This document shows positions 1-9,611 of a DNA stretch of 17,543 bases, in pieces. The stretch comes from Trichosporon coremiiforme (taxonomy: Eukaryota > Basidiomycota > Tremellomycetes > Trichosporonales > Trichosporonaceae). How positions within the stretch are numbered: the first letter of the stretch is position 1; every line of letters starts with the position of its first letter. The stretch is from contig BCJJ01000109.1 of NCBI GenBank assembly GCA_039545355.1, positions 1 to 17,543 of the forward strand, given 5' to 3'. Made by a program: the position numbers and the translations under genes. The notes under the pieces are model-generated. The model made no database searches, was not told the origin of the DNA, and saw only the letters and a program-made list of their open reading frames with translations.

Positions 1-1343
1 AGTCGACAAACTCGAAACCGGAAAACGTCCTCTCGTACTGGCCGATAATGGTGCTGCGCTGGCGGCTCGCGAGCGCCGCGCGCGTGCTGATGTCGCCGTG
101 GATCTGCGTGCCCATCGCCGCGTGCGTCTGGATGTACTGGTCGAAACGCAGCAGCAGGTTGCGGAAGTCCTTGGCGGACAGCGTCAGCCCAGAGAGCAGA
201 ACAGGCGACAGAGGCTGGGGAGGCAGCTCCTGCTCGTCCTTGCCGGGCACGGGGGGCGGCATGTCCGACTGCATGATCGGCTGTCCGTCCGGGTCGGTCG
301 GGGGAATGAACGCGTCCTCCTTGGGGCTCGCGGGCGACTCGGTGCCAGCCGGCGCCTTGTCGAGGTTATCGAGCTTGAGCGCGGGGGGCGGCTGTTTGGC
401 GCCGTTCTCTTTCTTCTCGGGGATCGAGCCCAGGCTACTTCTTCCATCGACGCTGTCGCGGTTGCTCTTGAGCGGGGACGAGGGCACGCTGGCCTGGCGG
501 AGCTTCTCGCTGATGCGGTCGGCCACGGTACCAGAGCGGCGGAGGGGCGAGGCGGCGGCCACAGAGTTCCTCGTGGGGGACGGCGTGTACGAGTCGGCAG
601 GAGCACCGCTGACGGCGGGCGCGAACTTGGCGTCGTCCTCGGAATCATCCGCCGCGCGGCTCTTCACAATGTAGCTCTGCTTCAGCTGGTTGTCAGTTCA
701 ATCCGACCGAAGACAACTCACGCCCATGAGCCGGTGCGCGCTCTTCTCCCACTCGGCGACGCTTCCGTTCTTGCCGAGCACTTCGTCGCGGGCCGAGCCG
801 ATGCGCTCGTCATGGCGCGACCGCCACACGTTGAAGGGGACGAGGATCTTCTCCTCGAGCTCGATCGCGAGGGCGCGGTGCGCGTCGCCGCGCGCGGAGC
901 TGCCGCCGCGAAGCGTCAGGAGCGTGTGCTGCAGGGAAGAAGTCGACTGGCGGTTCGCGCCGAGAGGCGGCTCCATCAGCGTCGCCGAGAGCTGATGGTG
1001 CGCCCGAGCTTGTGACTGGGTGTTAGCGGCGAGCGAGCGCGAAGCGAAGTGAAGTGAAGCGCGAGCGTAGGAAAGCAGCGAAGCGCAAGCCTGATTCGCA
1101 AGGGATAACGCCTGATCTGCGAGCGGCGAGCACGAAGCGCGGGATGCTCCCTACGAAGCTAGTCCCAGAGAGCTGACAGTGCAACCGACGCTGAACTCGT
1201 CAACATACCTCGATGAACGACGCGACATCCTTGTTCTCGATCGAGCCCGCCTCGAGCTGGCGGAAGAGGACGTCGAGACCGGTCCTGTAGTCAGGGGACC
1301 AGAACGAGTTGTAGAACGACGGCGGCAGGGTGATCGGAGCCAT
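1..1343 (-). CDS. F-BAR / DEP domain Rho GTPase-activating protein, 5' part only
   Basis: Exons 1209-1343, 722-1015 and 685 to the left edge give 371 residues. The start has good context. The N-terminus (APITLPPSFYNSFWSPDYRT) is the FW..dY..Gl..L start of an F-BAR domain. Residues 46-143 continue it with a helix resembling HrxLAxxLEekIlxPFxxWrxxHdeR. A Ser/Pro-rich linker containing MPPPVPGKDEQELPPQPLSP follows. The last visible residues (YERTFSGFEFVD) match the opening of a DEP domain. By family knowledge this order is that of yeast Rgd2-type proteins, in which a RhoGAP domain follows. That domain lies outside the window, so the GAP activity is inferred. Such proteins curve and bind membrane and switch off Rho/Cdc42 at growth and division sites. 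Intron 2 (686-721, 36 nt) is ordinary. Intron 1 (1016-1208, 193 nt) is unusually long and repetitive. Confidence 0.82.
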
Positions 1344-1410
1344 GGTGCCGATTGCCGGTGTCGTGTGGGAGTGACGGGGCGTGTGGCGAGAACAAATGTA
1401 GTGTGCGGGT

Positions 1411-1440
1411 GTGGGTGTGGGTGTGGGTGTGGGTGTGGGT
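1411..1440. repeat. GTGGGT hexamer repeat, five copies
   Basis: Five perfect head-to-tail copies of GTGGGT, extended on the left by imperfect GTGTGCGG sequence. The array ends 68 nt upstream of the Rho-GAP start codon. On that gene's coding strand it reads ACCCAC, so it falls in the leader or core promoter. The unit resembles fungal telomere-type or Rap1-like G-rich sequence, but that likeness is only visual. Confidence 0.85.
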
Positions 1441-1660
1441 TGATTGAAAAGGGAAAGGATGGAAGGATAGGAAGGACGGATAGGATGGGGTTGTCAAGTG
1501 TGACTGAGGGAGGTAGAGTGACAAAATGACGTTGCTGTGCTTTGTTGTCCTGGCTGGCTGGGTGTGGGTGGGTGGGTGGTCGGGTGGTCGGAACGCTTAA
1601 GCTTGGAGTGCACTGCAGGTGTATGGCACAGCAGCAACCCCTTGGTTCTTCCCTGGCCTG

Positions 1661-1700
1661 GGTCCAGAGGTCCAGAGGTCCAGAGGTCCAGAGGTCCGGA
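1661..1700. repeat. 8-bp tandem repeat (GGTCCAGA), five copies
   Basis: Four perfect copies of GGTCCAGA and a fifth with one change (GGTCCGGA), in the intergenic region upstream of the Rho-GAP gene. It shares a CCAGAG core with the 8-bp array at the right edge of the window. Confidence 0.9.
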
Positions 1701-2296
1701 GTTCAACCGGCCCAGCATGAGCAGCTTGCTCCCTTAAACGATCACTGGATATGAACACGTTTCGCAGTCTCCTCATGCGTGCTGTGACTGGTCCGGCCAC
1801 CCCGGCAAGCCAGGTTACGCGTCAAGGGGGCGTGTGCACTGTGCGCGCAAGTGCGGGGTACCGCGCCAACATGTGAGGGGCGCGGGAGCAAATCCCTCTC
1901 TCCAAGGGGCGCTCACATCGCGTCTCCAGCACCGCCATACCAGGGCCGCCAGGGAACACAGGGCGCGACCTCGCGACAAAGAGGGCGACCTTGTTTCAGG
2001 CACGCCCAACGTACCTCGACGAGAGAGGGTGCGACTTGGATACCGGACCTGCTTTGAGGTCGTCTAGTCCGATCTGCAACCCTTTGAGCAGTGCAGGATG
2101 CGAGCACGCAGCAGCACCTACTCAGATCCGATCCGAACCCTTCTATATGTCCGATGCATGCTCTACTGGATCGACCACTCCAAATCTACTGGGTCCAGAC
2201 TCCTCTACGCTCGCTCAGCTCAATCTACGGTTATCCGGTTTGGCAGCATTGGTTTTCGGCCCATTCACTCGCTCGCTGCGCTCGCTCGTTCGTGGT

Positions 2297-5200
2297 CTAT
2301 GACCCATTGCCATACGTATACCACGCCGCGCGCGTGTCGACCGCCTCGCGCCTAACCCCCCTCAGCGGGTCATCAAGGCACAGCCCAAGCTCGCGGATCA
2401 CGCGCGCCTTGGCCTTGCCCAGCGTCTCGTACCGGATCGCGTCGGGGATGACGCCCAGGCCACCTAGAGCGGCGGCGCGTACCTTCTGTGACCAGTTAGC
2501 CTCACTTATTCTCATCAAACTAGACTTTCTCATCTGATCCCCATTCCTCCTGTGAAGAAATAGAGAGATTATGAGGCGCTCTCGCACCGCGCTCCCCTTC
2601 GGGTCGCGCATGCTTCGGCATTGTACTCACGCCAACCTTCGACGTCCGGCCCGCCCTCAGCAGTCCATCCACAATCTCCTCCGCATGCGCATGCAGCAGC
2701 TGGTCCGTCTCCGTCTTCGAGCTCGCCGTCTCGAGCACGGATGTCAGGGCGGTGATCACGTTCTTCCGCTCGTCTGTGCTCTCAATCGCGAGCGCGCGGA
2801 GGAGGACGGGGAGCAGCTGGTCGTCAGCTACAGGCGCGGTAGCCCTAGCTCAAAGGGGAACTCACCTTGCGCAGGTCCGAGAGATACAGCGACGCCGGAA
2901 CGAGCGGCAGCAGCGCCGCAAAAGCCAGCAAATACGGCTCACGCGCAGCTCCGCTAGCGCCCTCCTCACCAGCGAGCAGCTTGGGGAGGAGGAAGCTCCA
3001 CAGTTTCTGCGCGTACAGCATCTGTCATTAGCTTGAGACGGTATCTGAGCCCACCTTCACAGTCAGGTGGGAGCGGGGCTTCTTCCCCGGCGACTCGGCG
3101 AGGATGCCGAACGCGCTCGCCGTCGCGTGTGCGACGGCGTCCTCGCTGCCGAGCAGGGAGAGCGCGCGCTCAGAGGCAGTGTAGGCTAGTTCGTTCCGGA
3201 GGAGCGCGAGGGCTTTCGTGATCTGCCGTCAGCTAGAAAAGAAGAGGGCAGCGTACGTGGAAATACACCTGGAGCGCGGCTTGGCGCTTGTCGGCGGGCT
3301 GGGACGCGTCCGTCACGATCGTCCAGATGTTCTCGAGCAGGGAGGGGAGCGAGGAGAGCGACGAGGCGTGCTTGTTCACGAACGCTGAGATGAGGTCCAG
3401 CGCCGAACGCTGCTGGAACGCATTCTGGGCACTCAGCGCCCACTCCACCTTGTTCGCCAGGAAGGCGTCGGCGTCACTGAACGGCAGGGCCGTGTCGGGC
3501 TTCAGTCCCCGGATCAGCGCCGTGTACAGCGCGACGAGGTTGCGTTCCGCCTCGGAGCCTTGCAGCGGGGCCGAGTCTGCGACCGCCTTTTCGTCGTAGA
3601 CGATCTGCTTGAGCTGGCCCTGTTCGAATCCGGCGTACGCGCGCTCAAAGATGGCCTTCTGCTTCCTGTCTGTCAGCTATATCGCGCGATGGTAACTTAC
3701 TCGGCGCTCTGCTCCCAGAACAGGAGCTCCGTGATGTCCGCGATGGAGCGGAGGAGTCGCACGTCCCGGAACAGTGGGCGGTCAGCCTGCGCCGCAGCGA
3801 CGGCCAGCTGCGTGAACCGGGGCACAATCTCGGTGTAGTACTTGGGCACGTCGACGTGCTTGTCTCCCAGCTTCGCGTCGAGCACGACACGCACGGCATG
3901 CAGCAGGTCCCACGCGTAGGCGGCCGTGCACTCCGCATCGCCCGCGGCGGTACTGAGCAGGTCGAGCTTGGTCGTGATGCGCACGACGAGGGTTTGGAAC
4001 AGCGCCGGCGCGGCGCACAGTTCGGTCAGAGCCTTCAGCACGCGGCGGTAGGCCTCGCGCGCAGCCGAGTCGTCCGCACTCGGAGCGGAGTCGGGGAGGG
4101 CGTGGAAGAGGAGCGGCAGCGTCGAATTCTGCACGATTGTCGGGTTCGAGGCCGCGATCGACTTGAGTCCCGACAGGGCGGCGGTGCGCACCTCCTCGTC
4201 CTTGTCGTGGACTAGGAGGTTGTCGATGCCCTTCACCAGCTCCTCGACCTGGAGCGCGTCCAGGAAGTCGGGGATCTCCGCCATCGCGACAGAGCCCCGG
4301 ATCGCTGCCGTCTTCAGCTGGTCTGTCCGCAGACCCTCGCGCATCACGTCAAGCAGCGAGTCGCGGTATCGGTCCAGCGAGTGCTCATCGGACTGTCGCC
4401 GCGTAGCTCCCTCGGCCGCGTACACTGACCGCGCGGCTAGGAGCAGCGTCGTGATCACGTTGATGAGCGGGACGCGGTGCGACGGCAGCTTGGGCTCGTT
4501 GAAGTCGCGGAACAGTTGCGGCAGCGCCTGAGCCAGCGCGTACGCTCCAGCAGAGGCTGGCGTTAGTTACAGTCGGGTGAAGGACGACCAAAACTTACGA
4601 GACGCCCTGATCATGGACGCCAGACACTTGGCGCACCCCGGGGCCGAGTTCTTCATCGGGTCGCTGAGCCCCTCCAGGCTCTGCTTCACGATGAACTCGC
4701 CGAGTCCCTTCGGCGCATCCGCCTGCGTCGGGTACAGTGTCCGCACGAGCGATTCGAGCGCCGTCAGCGCCGCGTTCTCGATGCTCTGATCGGACGAGTA
4801 GAGGATCTCCGTCTTCAGGCAGTCAAAGAGCTCCTCGCCGCGCTCGCCGACCGCCTCGGCGCCGTACACCGGGAAACAGGCCGCCATCGTCTGCATGAGG
4901 TCGCGCTGCAAGTTAGCTACACAAGCAAGGCCGAGCTCACCATCGTCTGTCCCGCCGACGTCGGGTACTTCTCCAGAAATAGCGGCAGCGCCTGCTTAGC
5001 AAAGTACGGCGAGGCAGACAGGCACGCCCGCAGCGCAGTCTTCAGGTCGTCGGACGTGATGCCGTAGGGGTCGTTCGGCGGCGGGCGGAAGGTGATGGGG
5101 AAGTAGCAGAATGTGATGTCAAACATCTCCTATTTCGTCAGCTATGCAGGCCGATCATAGCTCACCTCGATGTGGTTCTTGACGTCGAACTCGGTCAGGA

Positions 5201-5945
5201 TAACCTTGTCCAGCTGGAACAGCAGCATGAGGTTGCGCGGGTCCTTCTCTCCGTCCACCACCTTGCTGTAGCTGTTGATGAACTCCTCGCTGATCGCCTT
5301 GAACGCTGATAGTCAGCTGATGATAGCCGTGCGCTCAGCTCACCTCCACGGTGCGTCGCCAGAAGCGAGTCAAAGAGAACGTAAACCTGATGCCGGACGG
5401 CTTGTGTGTACGCCTTCAGGTTCACCGTCTCAACAACGCTAGGTTGTCAGCTTTGCGATCTTCGCTCAGCTTACCTCTTGTACACGTCCACGGCAGCACC
5501 ATCGTCGAAGGTCGGGAGCTTCGAAAGCTCTGTCAGAGCCGTGAGGGCTGGAGGCAATGAGTCAAAGTCGTCCAGCTTGGAGGAGAAGAATCCCGTCAGG
5601 GTGCGTGCTGACGTTAGCTAGAACAACATTTCCTTAGCTCACTGGCAGGACCATTGATCTTGGACTTGTTCACGGCAGCGATGGTGTTCGAGAGGAAAGT
5701 GAGACCTGAGAATTTCAGCTTGGGCCAAGAAGACTGTAAGCTACCTTTGACTCGAACATCGTCCTCGGGCGAGGTGAGGAACTGTCCCAGCGCCTTCACC
5801 ACAGAGAGTAGAGGTGTCTCGCCGCTGTCGATGCCTGGAAAGGGTTAGCCGAGAGCTCAAGACGTAACCCACTTTGGATCAGACCCGAGGACGGGTTGAG
5901 GTCCGATGAGGACACCTGTGTCCTGATGTCGCGCTCGATATCCAT
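2297..5945 (-). CDS. MMS19: MMS19, cytosolic Fe-S cluster assembly targeting protein
   Basis: Fourteen exons: 5873-5945, 5745-5834, 5643-5705, 5475-5607, 5344-5438, 5166-5305, 4941-5129, 4599-4905, 3701-4556, 3257-3665, 3055-3222, 2866-3021, 2631-2816 and 2297-2485. Every junction keeps phase, giving 1017 aa, near the family's usual ~1000. The N-terminal MMS19 region is clear (LLSVVKALGQFLTSPEDDVR, then NHIEEMFDITFCYFPITFRP). The rest is alpha-helical HEAT repeats. The C-terminus (VRAAALGGLGVIPDAIRYET ... RREAVDTRAAWY) matches the conserved end of MMS19/Met18. By family knowledge MMS19 delivers Fe-S clusters, with CIA1 and CIA2, to DNA polymerases, helicases such as XPD and other nuclear proteins. 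The start ATGGATATCGAG has a good GCC-ATGG context. The gene is divergent from the AP-3 delta gene. The last intron (2486-2630, 145 nt) is the only long one. Confidence 0.93.
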
Positions 5946-6255
5946 GGCGACGATCTTATCAGCAATGTGCAGCTAATCTCTCGCCCTCGAAACGTAACCT
6001 CAACTTCGGTAGAAGAAGCCGGCCTCCACCGGCTGCGCCGATCAACATTTTCTGACGTGGCTTTACGGTAGCCGGTTGCGTGCCGCCTAGGCGACCCAGA
6101 TCCCTAGACACGCACGCCACGGCGATAGGCGGCTGTGATACGGGCCACGAGACGTCACTGATCTCTTGGGCGGCTGAGCAGAACGCGTTCATGTCGCGAG
6201 CACTGCATCACAACATAACCCCACCGACGACACCCAGACTGAGCCGACACTAGAA
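5946..6255. promoter_or_regulatory. Bidirectional promoter between MMS19 and AP-3 delta
   Basis: The start codons of two divergent genes are 310 bp apart, so both 5' leaders and promoters must fit here. I see no TATA box, which suits two housekeeping genes. A 77-codon open frame on the minus strand (5959-6192) lies in the leader side and resembles nothing known, so I do not call it a gene. Confidence 0.6.
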
Positions 6256-9200
6256 ATGTTCGAGCGCACCCTGCAGGACCTCATCAGAGGCCTGCGTGCC
6301 CACAAGGCAAGCTCGCGCGCTCAGGAGGAGGCATTTCTCAACGAGGCCATGGGTGAAATCCGGGACGAGCTCAAGGGCAAGGACATGGCTCTCAAGGCTG
6401 AGGCTATCCTCAAGATGTGCTACGTGAGCTGGCTCGCCGATTTTCTAGCTAACGTTCAGCTTATGATGCTGTACCCGATCGCTCCGCCCACCGGCTTCGC
6501 GTTCCACGTCGTCGAGACCATGAGCTCTCCGCGGTATCACCTGAAACGTAGGTGACTGCCGGCGGATGCAAGCTGACGAACTAGAACTCGGATACACCGC
6601 TGCGCCCATGGCCTTCACTGGTGACAGCGAGGAGGTCGTCCTGACCATTAACAGCATCAAGAAGGACCTGCTTTCGCCTCACCTCGCCATCCCTCCACTT
6701 CCGTTGTCCGCCCTCCCGCACATGCTATCCCTCTCGCCCTCGCTTGCCCAGACTCTGCAGCCCGAACTGCTGATTCTTCTGACGCATTCCTCACCGAGAA
6801 TCAGGAAGCGCGCGGTGCTCTGTCTGCTGCCGTGCTGGGAGTCGTATCCGGAAGGCTTACGCGAGGGCTTCCCCCGGCTACGAGAACGGCTGCTCGACGA
6901 GGACCAGAGCGTTATTGGCGCAACGGTCGGTGTCGTGATGGAGCTCGCGCGCAAGCAGGGCGGCAAGAACTACCTCCCTCTCGCACCTGAGCTGTTCTCG
7001 ATCTTGACCAACAGCAGCAACAACTGGATGCTGATCAAGGTCGTCAAGCTGGTAAGCTAGGTTAAGGCCAGCTGAAGCTGACATCAGTTTGCGATCCTCA
7101 CCCCGCTTGAGCCTCGATTGGTCCGCAAGCTCCTTCCCCCACTGACGTCGCTGATATCGTCAACATCGGCAATCTCGCTGCTCTACGAATGCGTCCGAAC
7201 GTGTATCGTGGGCGGTATGCTGGACCCGGACCGTCCAGAGGGTGACGCCCTGGCTCGAGTATGCGTGGACAAACTCGGAAGCTATCTCCGCGACGAGGGA
7301 GGCGATCAGAACTGTGAGCTGCGGTCTCACGGAGATAAGCTGACCTCAGTGCGATACATTGCTCTCCTGGCTATGGTGAAGATCACGCCAACGCATCCTC
7401 ACATGGTTGCCGAGTACCAGGACGAGATCCTGGACAGTCTGGATGACGCCGACCTTTCGATCAGGATGCGAGCCCTCGAACTAGTCACGGCTATGGTGAG
7501 TTTCTTCGGGAACTTTTGCTAACTCTGATCAGGTGGACCGTGACAACCTCCAGCATATCGCCGACCAGCTCCTGGCTCACTTGGCGCCCGAGGAATCCGG
7601 CAGCACACCTCTGCCGTCTGCTGCAGCCCAGCTCGCTGCCATTGCTGGTCGGTCAACAGATGCTGCTGCGACGGCGAAGGATGTTTCGCTGTCCCCCGCT
7701 TACCGTCTGCTCCTGACACAGCGATTACTGGACATCATCTCGCACGATGTCTACAGCAATGTGACTGACTTCGAGTGGGTCGTCTCTGTACTGGTCGATG
7801 TCGCGTACGTTAGCCACGTCAACGTTGGGGAGCGGATCCGGGAGACACTTCTCGATGTTGTCGGCCGAGTGAAGAGCGTGCGCGCGTACGCCGTTTCGGT
7901 TCTCGAGAAGGTGGTCGCCGATGACGATTTCCGGGAACGTGCCCAGGAGAACAGCGGAGAGGACGGTCTGCTGGAGGCAGCTGTGTGGATCTGTGGAGAG
8001 TACTCCAGCAACCTCACATCGCCCCTCAGCACCATCCACAATCTCCTTCCTCCTTCCCTCGTCCACTCCTCGCCTGAGCTCATCGCCCTCTCGATTCACG
8101 CCGCTGCCAAGGTGTTCGGACACTACGCTGCCCATGTCTCCAACTCGTGGAACGCGGAGGCACACCAGGAGCTCAGGAACCTGGTTGCCAGCATCACTGC
8201 TGGTCTCGAGCCTTTCGTCACTTCGCCTCACATTGAGGTTCAGGAGCGCGCCGTGGAGATTTCGCAGCTTCTTGGCTTCGTCAATGCAGACCTCCAGAGC
8301 CACGTGCCGCCAAAACACGTCGTCGAGTCGATCCCGGGTATGGAAGGCGGCTTCGAGGCGGATGCCAAGTCTGGCGCTGACCCATCCTACCCGAAGTCGC
8401 TGTACCTGTTGGAGCCGCTGTTCTCAGGGCACGAACTGAACTCGGTCGGCTACCGTGCGCAGGAAGCGGTGAGGATACCGGACGGCCTGAACTTGGATCT
8501 CACGATCGTGCCCAACTCTGGGTTCTCCGACGAGCTCGAGGACGAGCTGAACACCGACTCCGAACCGGAGGAAGCGATCGACCTCGGCCATGGCGGAGGT
8601 GCCGGCATGGACGAGCTTCGGAGAGTCCTCCGTGAGCAAGACCGCAGTCGGAAGGGCAAGAAGAAGGGCAAGAAGGAGGACGAGACCCAGGAGGAGCGCG
8701 CTGAGCGTCTCAGGGTAAGTTCCGTAGCGAAGCTCGTTAACTGACGCCCAGCGTAAAGCAGCCCGGCGGGAGAAGCACAAGAACGATCCATACTACCTCT
8801 ACGACGACAAGGGCGACGACGACGACGGCATCGACGACATCCCGATCGTCAAGCTGGACGACGTCGACCTCGAGACATCTGGTAGGTTAAGTCTTTCCTC
8901 CTCGAGCTAACCATCAGCCTCCCCAGCGCCTCAGGAGAAGCCGAAGAAGAAGAAGACAAAGGCGGCCCCGCCAGTCTTCGACCGCGGCGGCGAGATGCCC
9001 GAGGGTGCCGCCCCGCTCCCCGACGTGGAGAAGGTGCGCACTGGTCTCGCGGCAGTGGACCTGTCCGACGTCGCTTCGGGCGCTCATACCCCCGTGTCGC
9101 GGTACGAGGAGTACACGCTCGACGACGAGGGACCCGGCACACCGGCTACGCCAGCGACGCCAGCCGATGTCCCGGCCGAGGAGACGCAAGCCGTCAAGGT

Positions 9201-9264
9201 CACCAAGGTCCGGAAAAAGAAGAAGGACGGCGTCAAGAAGAAGAAGAAGGCCGAGGTTGCGTAG
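6256..9264 (+). CDS. APL5: AP-3 adaptor complex, delta subunit
   Basis: Eight exons: 6256-6423, 6460-6547, 6585-7051, 7088-7313, 7350-7495, 7533-8714, 8752-8881 and 8927-9264. All are in phase, giving 914 aa (yeast Apl5 is about 930). The adaptin N-terminal solenoid fills roughly residues 1-600. Exon 1 starts MFERTLQDLIRGLRAHKASS, the typical delta-adaptin opening. It is followed by KAEAILKMCYLMMLYP, then AFHVVETMSSPRYHLKQLGY and RYIALLAMVKI. An acidic linker lies near residue 697 (DELEDELNTDSEPEEA). Lysine-rich blocks occur around 735-775 and in the tail, ending KKKKDGVKKKKKAEVA, as in delta subunits. By family knowledge AP-3 is a cytosolic coat that sorts cargo from Golgi or endosome to the vacuole. 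Introns are 36-45 nt. The short C-terminal ear-less tail is normal for fungal forms. Confidence 0.94.
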
Positions 9265-9611
9265 AGTACATATTCACACATTTGCATTGCATGTTGACGG
9301 CTTGGAGCCAGACTCCGGCTCGCAATAGTAGGATCACAGGGAGATTGGAAAGAGCAGGGCGGCCGACTGGGAGTGTGTCTTCCTCGCCGGCCACGCCGCA
9401 GCTGACCCATCGCGCTGGGTTGATCAGGTTTCCACATTCTGTCTTCCCTCCACTCACCCACTCACCCACTCACTCACTCACTCACACACCTACACACTCA
9501 CTCACACATCTACACACTCAGCACCCAGACGAACACTCAAAGGTCGCCCCACTCATCTCCCGGACTCCCGGACTTCGCCTCGATGGTCGCCTTGATCTTC
9601 TCTAGCCCTTG
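9265..9611. other. Convergent 3' region
   Basis: This stretch separates the stop of AP-3 delta (plus strand) from the stop of the dynamin-like gene (minus strand), so both 3' ends fall here. Apart from the CTCA-type repeat at 9451-9520 I see no gene or conserved structure. Confidence 0.6.
9451..9520. repeat. CTCA/CACA simple repeat with a 20-bp near-perfect duplication
   Basis: About 70 nt of C/A/T-only sequence built from CACTCACC and CTCA units. Within it, 9481-9500 and 9501-9520 are two adjacent 20-mers that differ at a single base. It sits between two convergent gene ends. Confidence 0.85.

Larger units (their letters stand above)
1344..2296. other. Intergenic region: Rho-GAP promoter side and MMS19 3' side
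   Basis: This 953-nt stretch lies between the start of the Rho-GAP gene and the stop of MMS19, both on the minus strand. It must hold the Rho-GAP promoter and the MMS19 terminator. No open frame in it resembles a protein I know. The only structure I see is two short tandem repeats (1411-1440 and 1661-1700) and a CTCG/GCTC-rich patch near 2262-2292. Confidence 0.6.

Noticed and set aside
98..1015. 305-codon plus-strand open frame
   Set aside because: It is the antisense shadow of the Rho-GAP exons. It is Arg-rich, has no domain, and crosses the intron of the real gene.
3618..3640. GTTCGAATCC, a tRNA T-loop-like string
   Set aside because: It lies inside a MMS19 exon, and no acceptor stem, D-arm or anticodon arm can be drawn around it.
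5959..6192. 77-codon minus-strand open frame upstream of MMS19
   Set aside because: It sits in the shared promoter with no similarity to anything. MMS19 has a well-placed start downstream of it.
7725..8318. 197-codon minus-strand open frame
   Set aside because: Antisense to the AP-3 delta exon. No recognisable domain.
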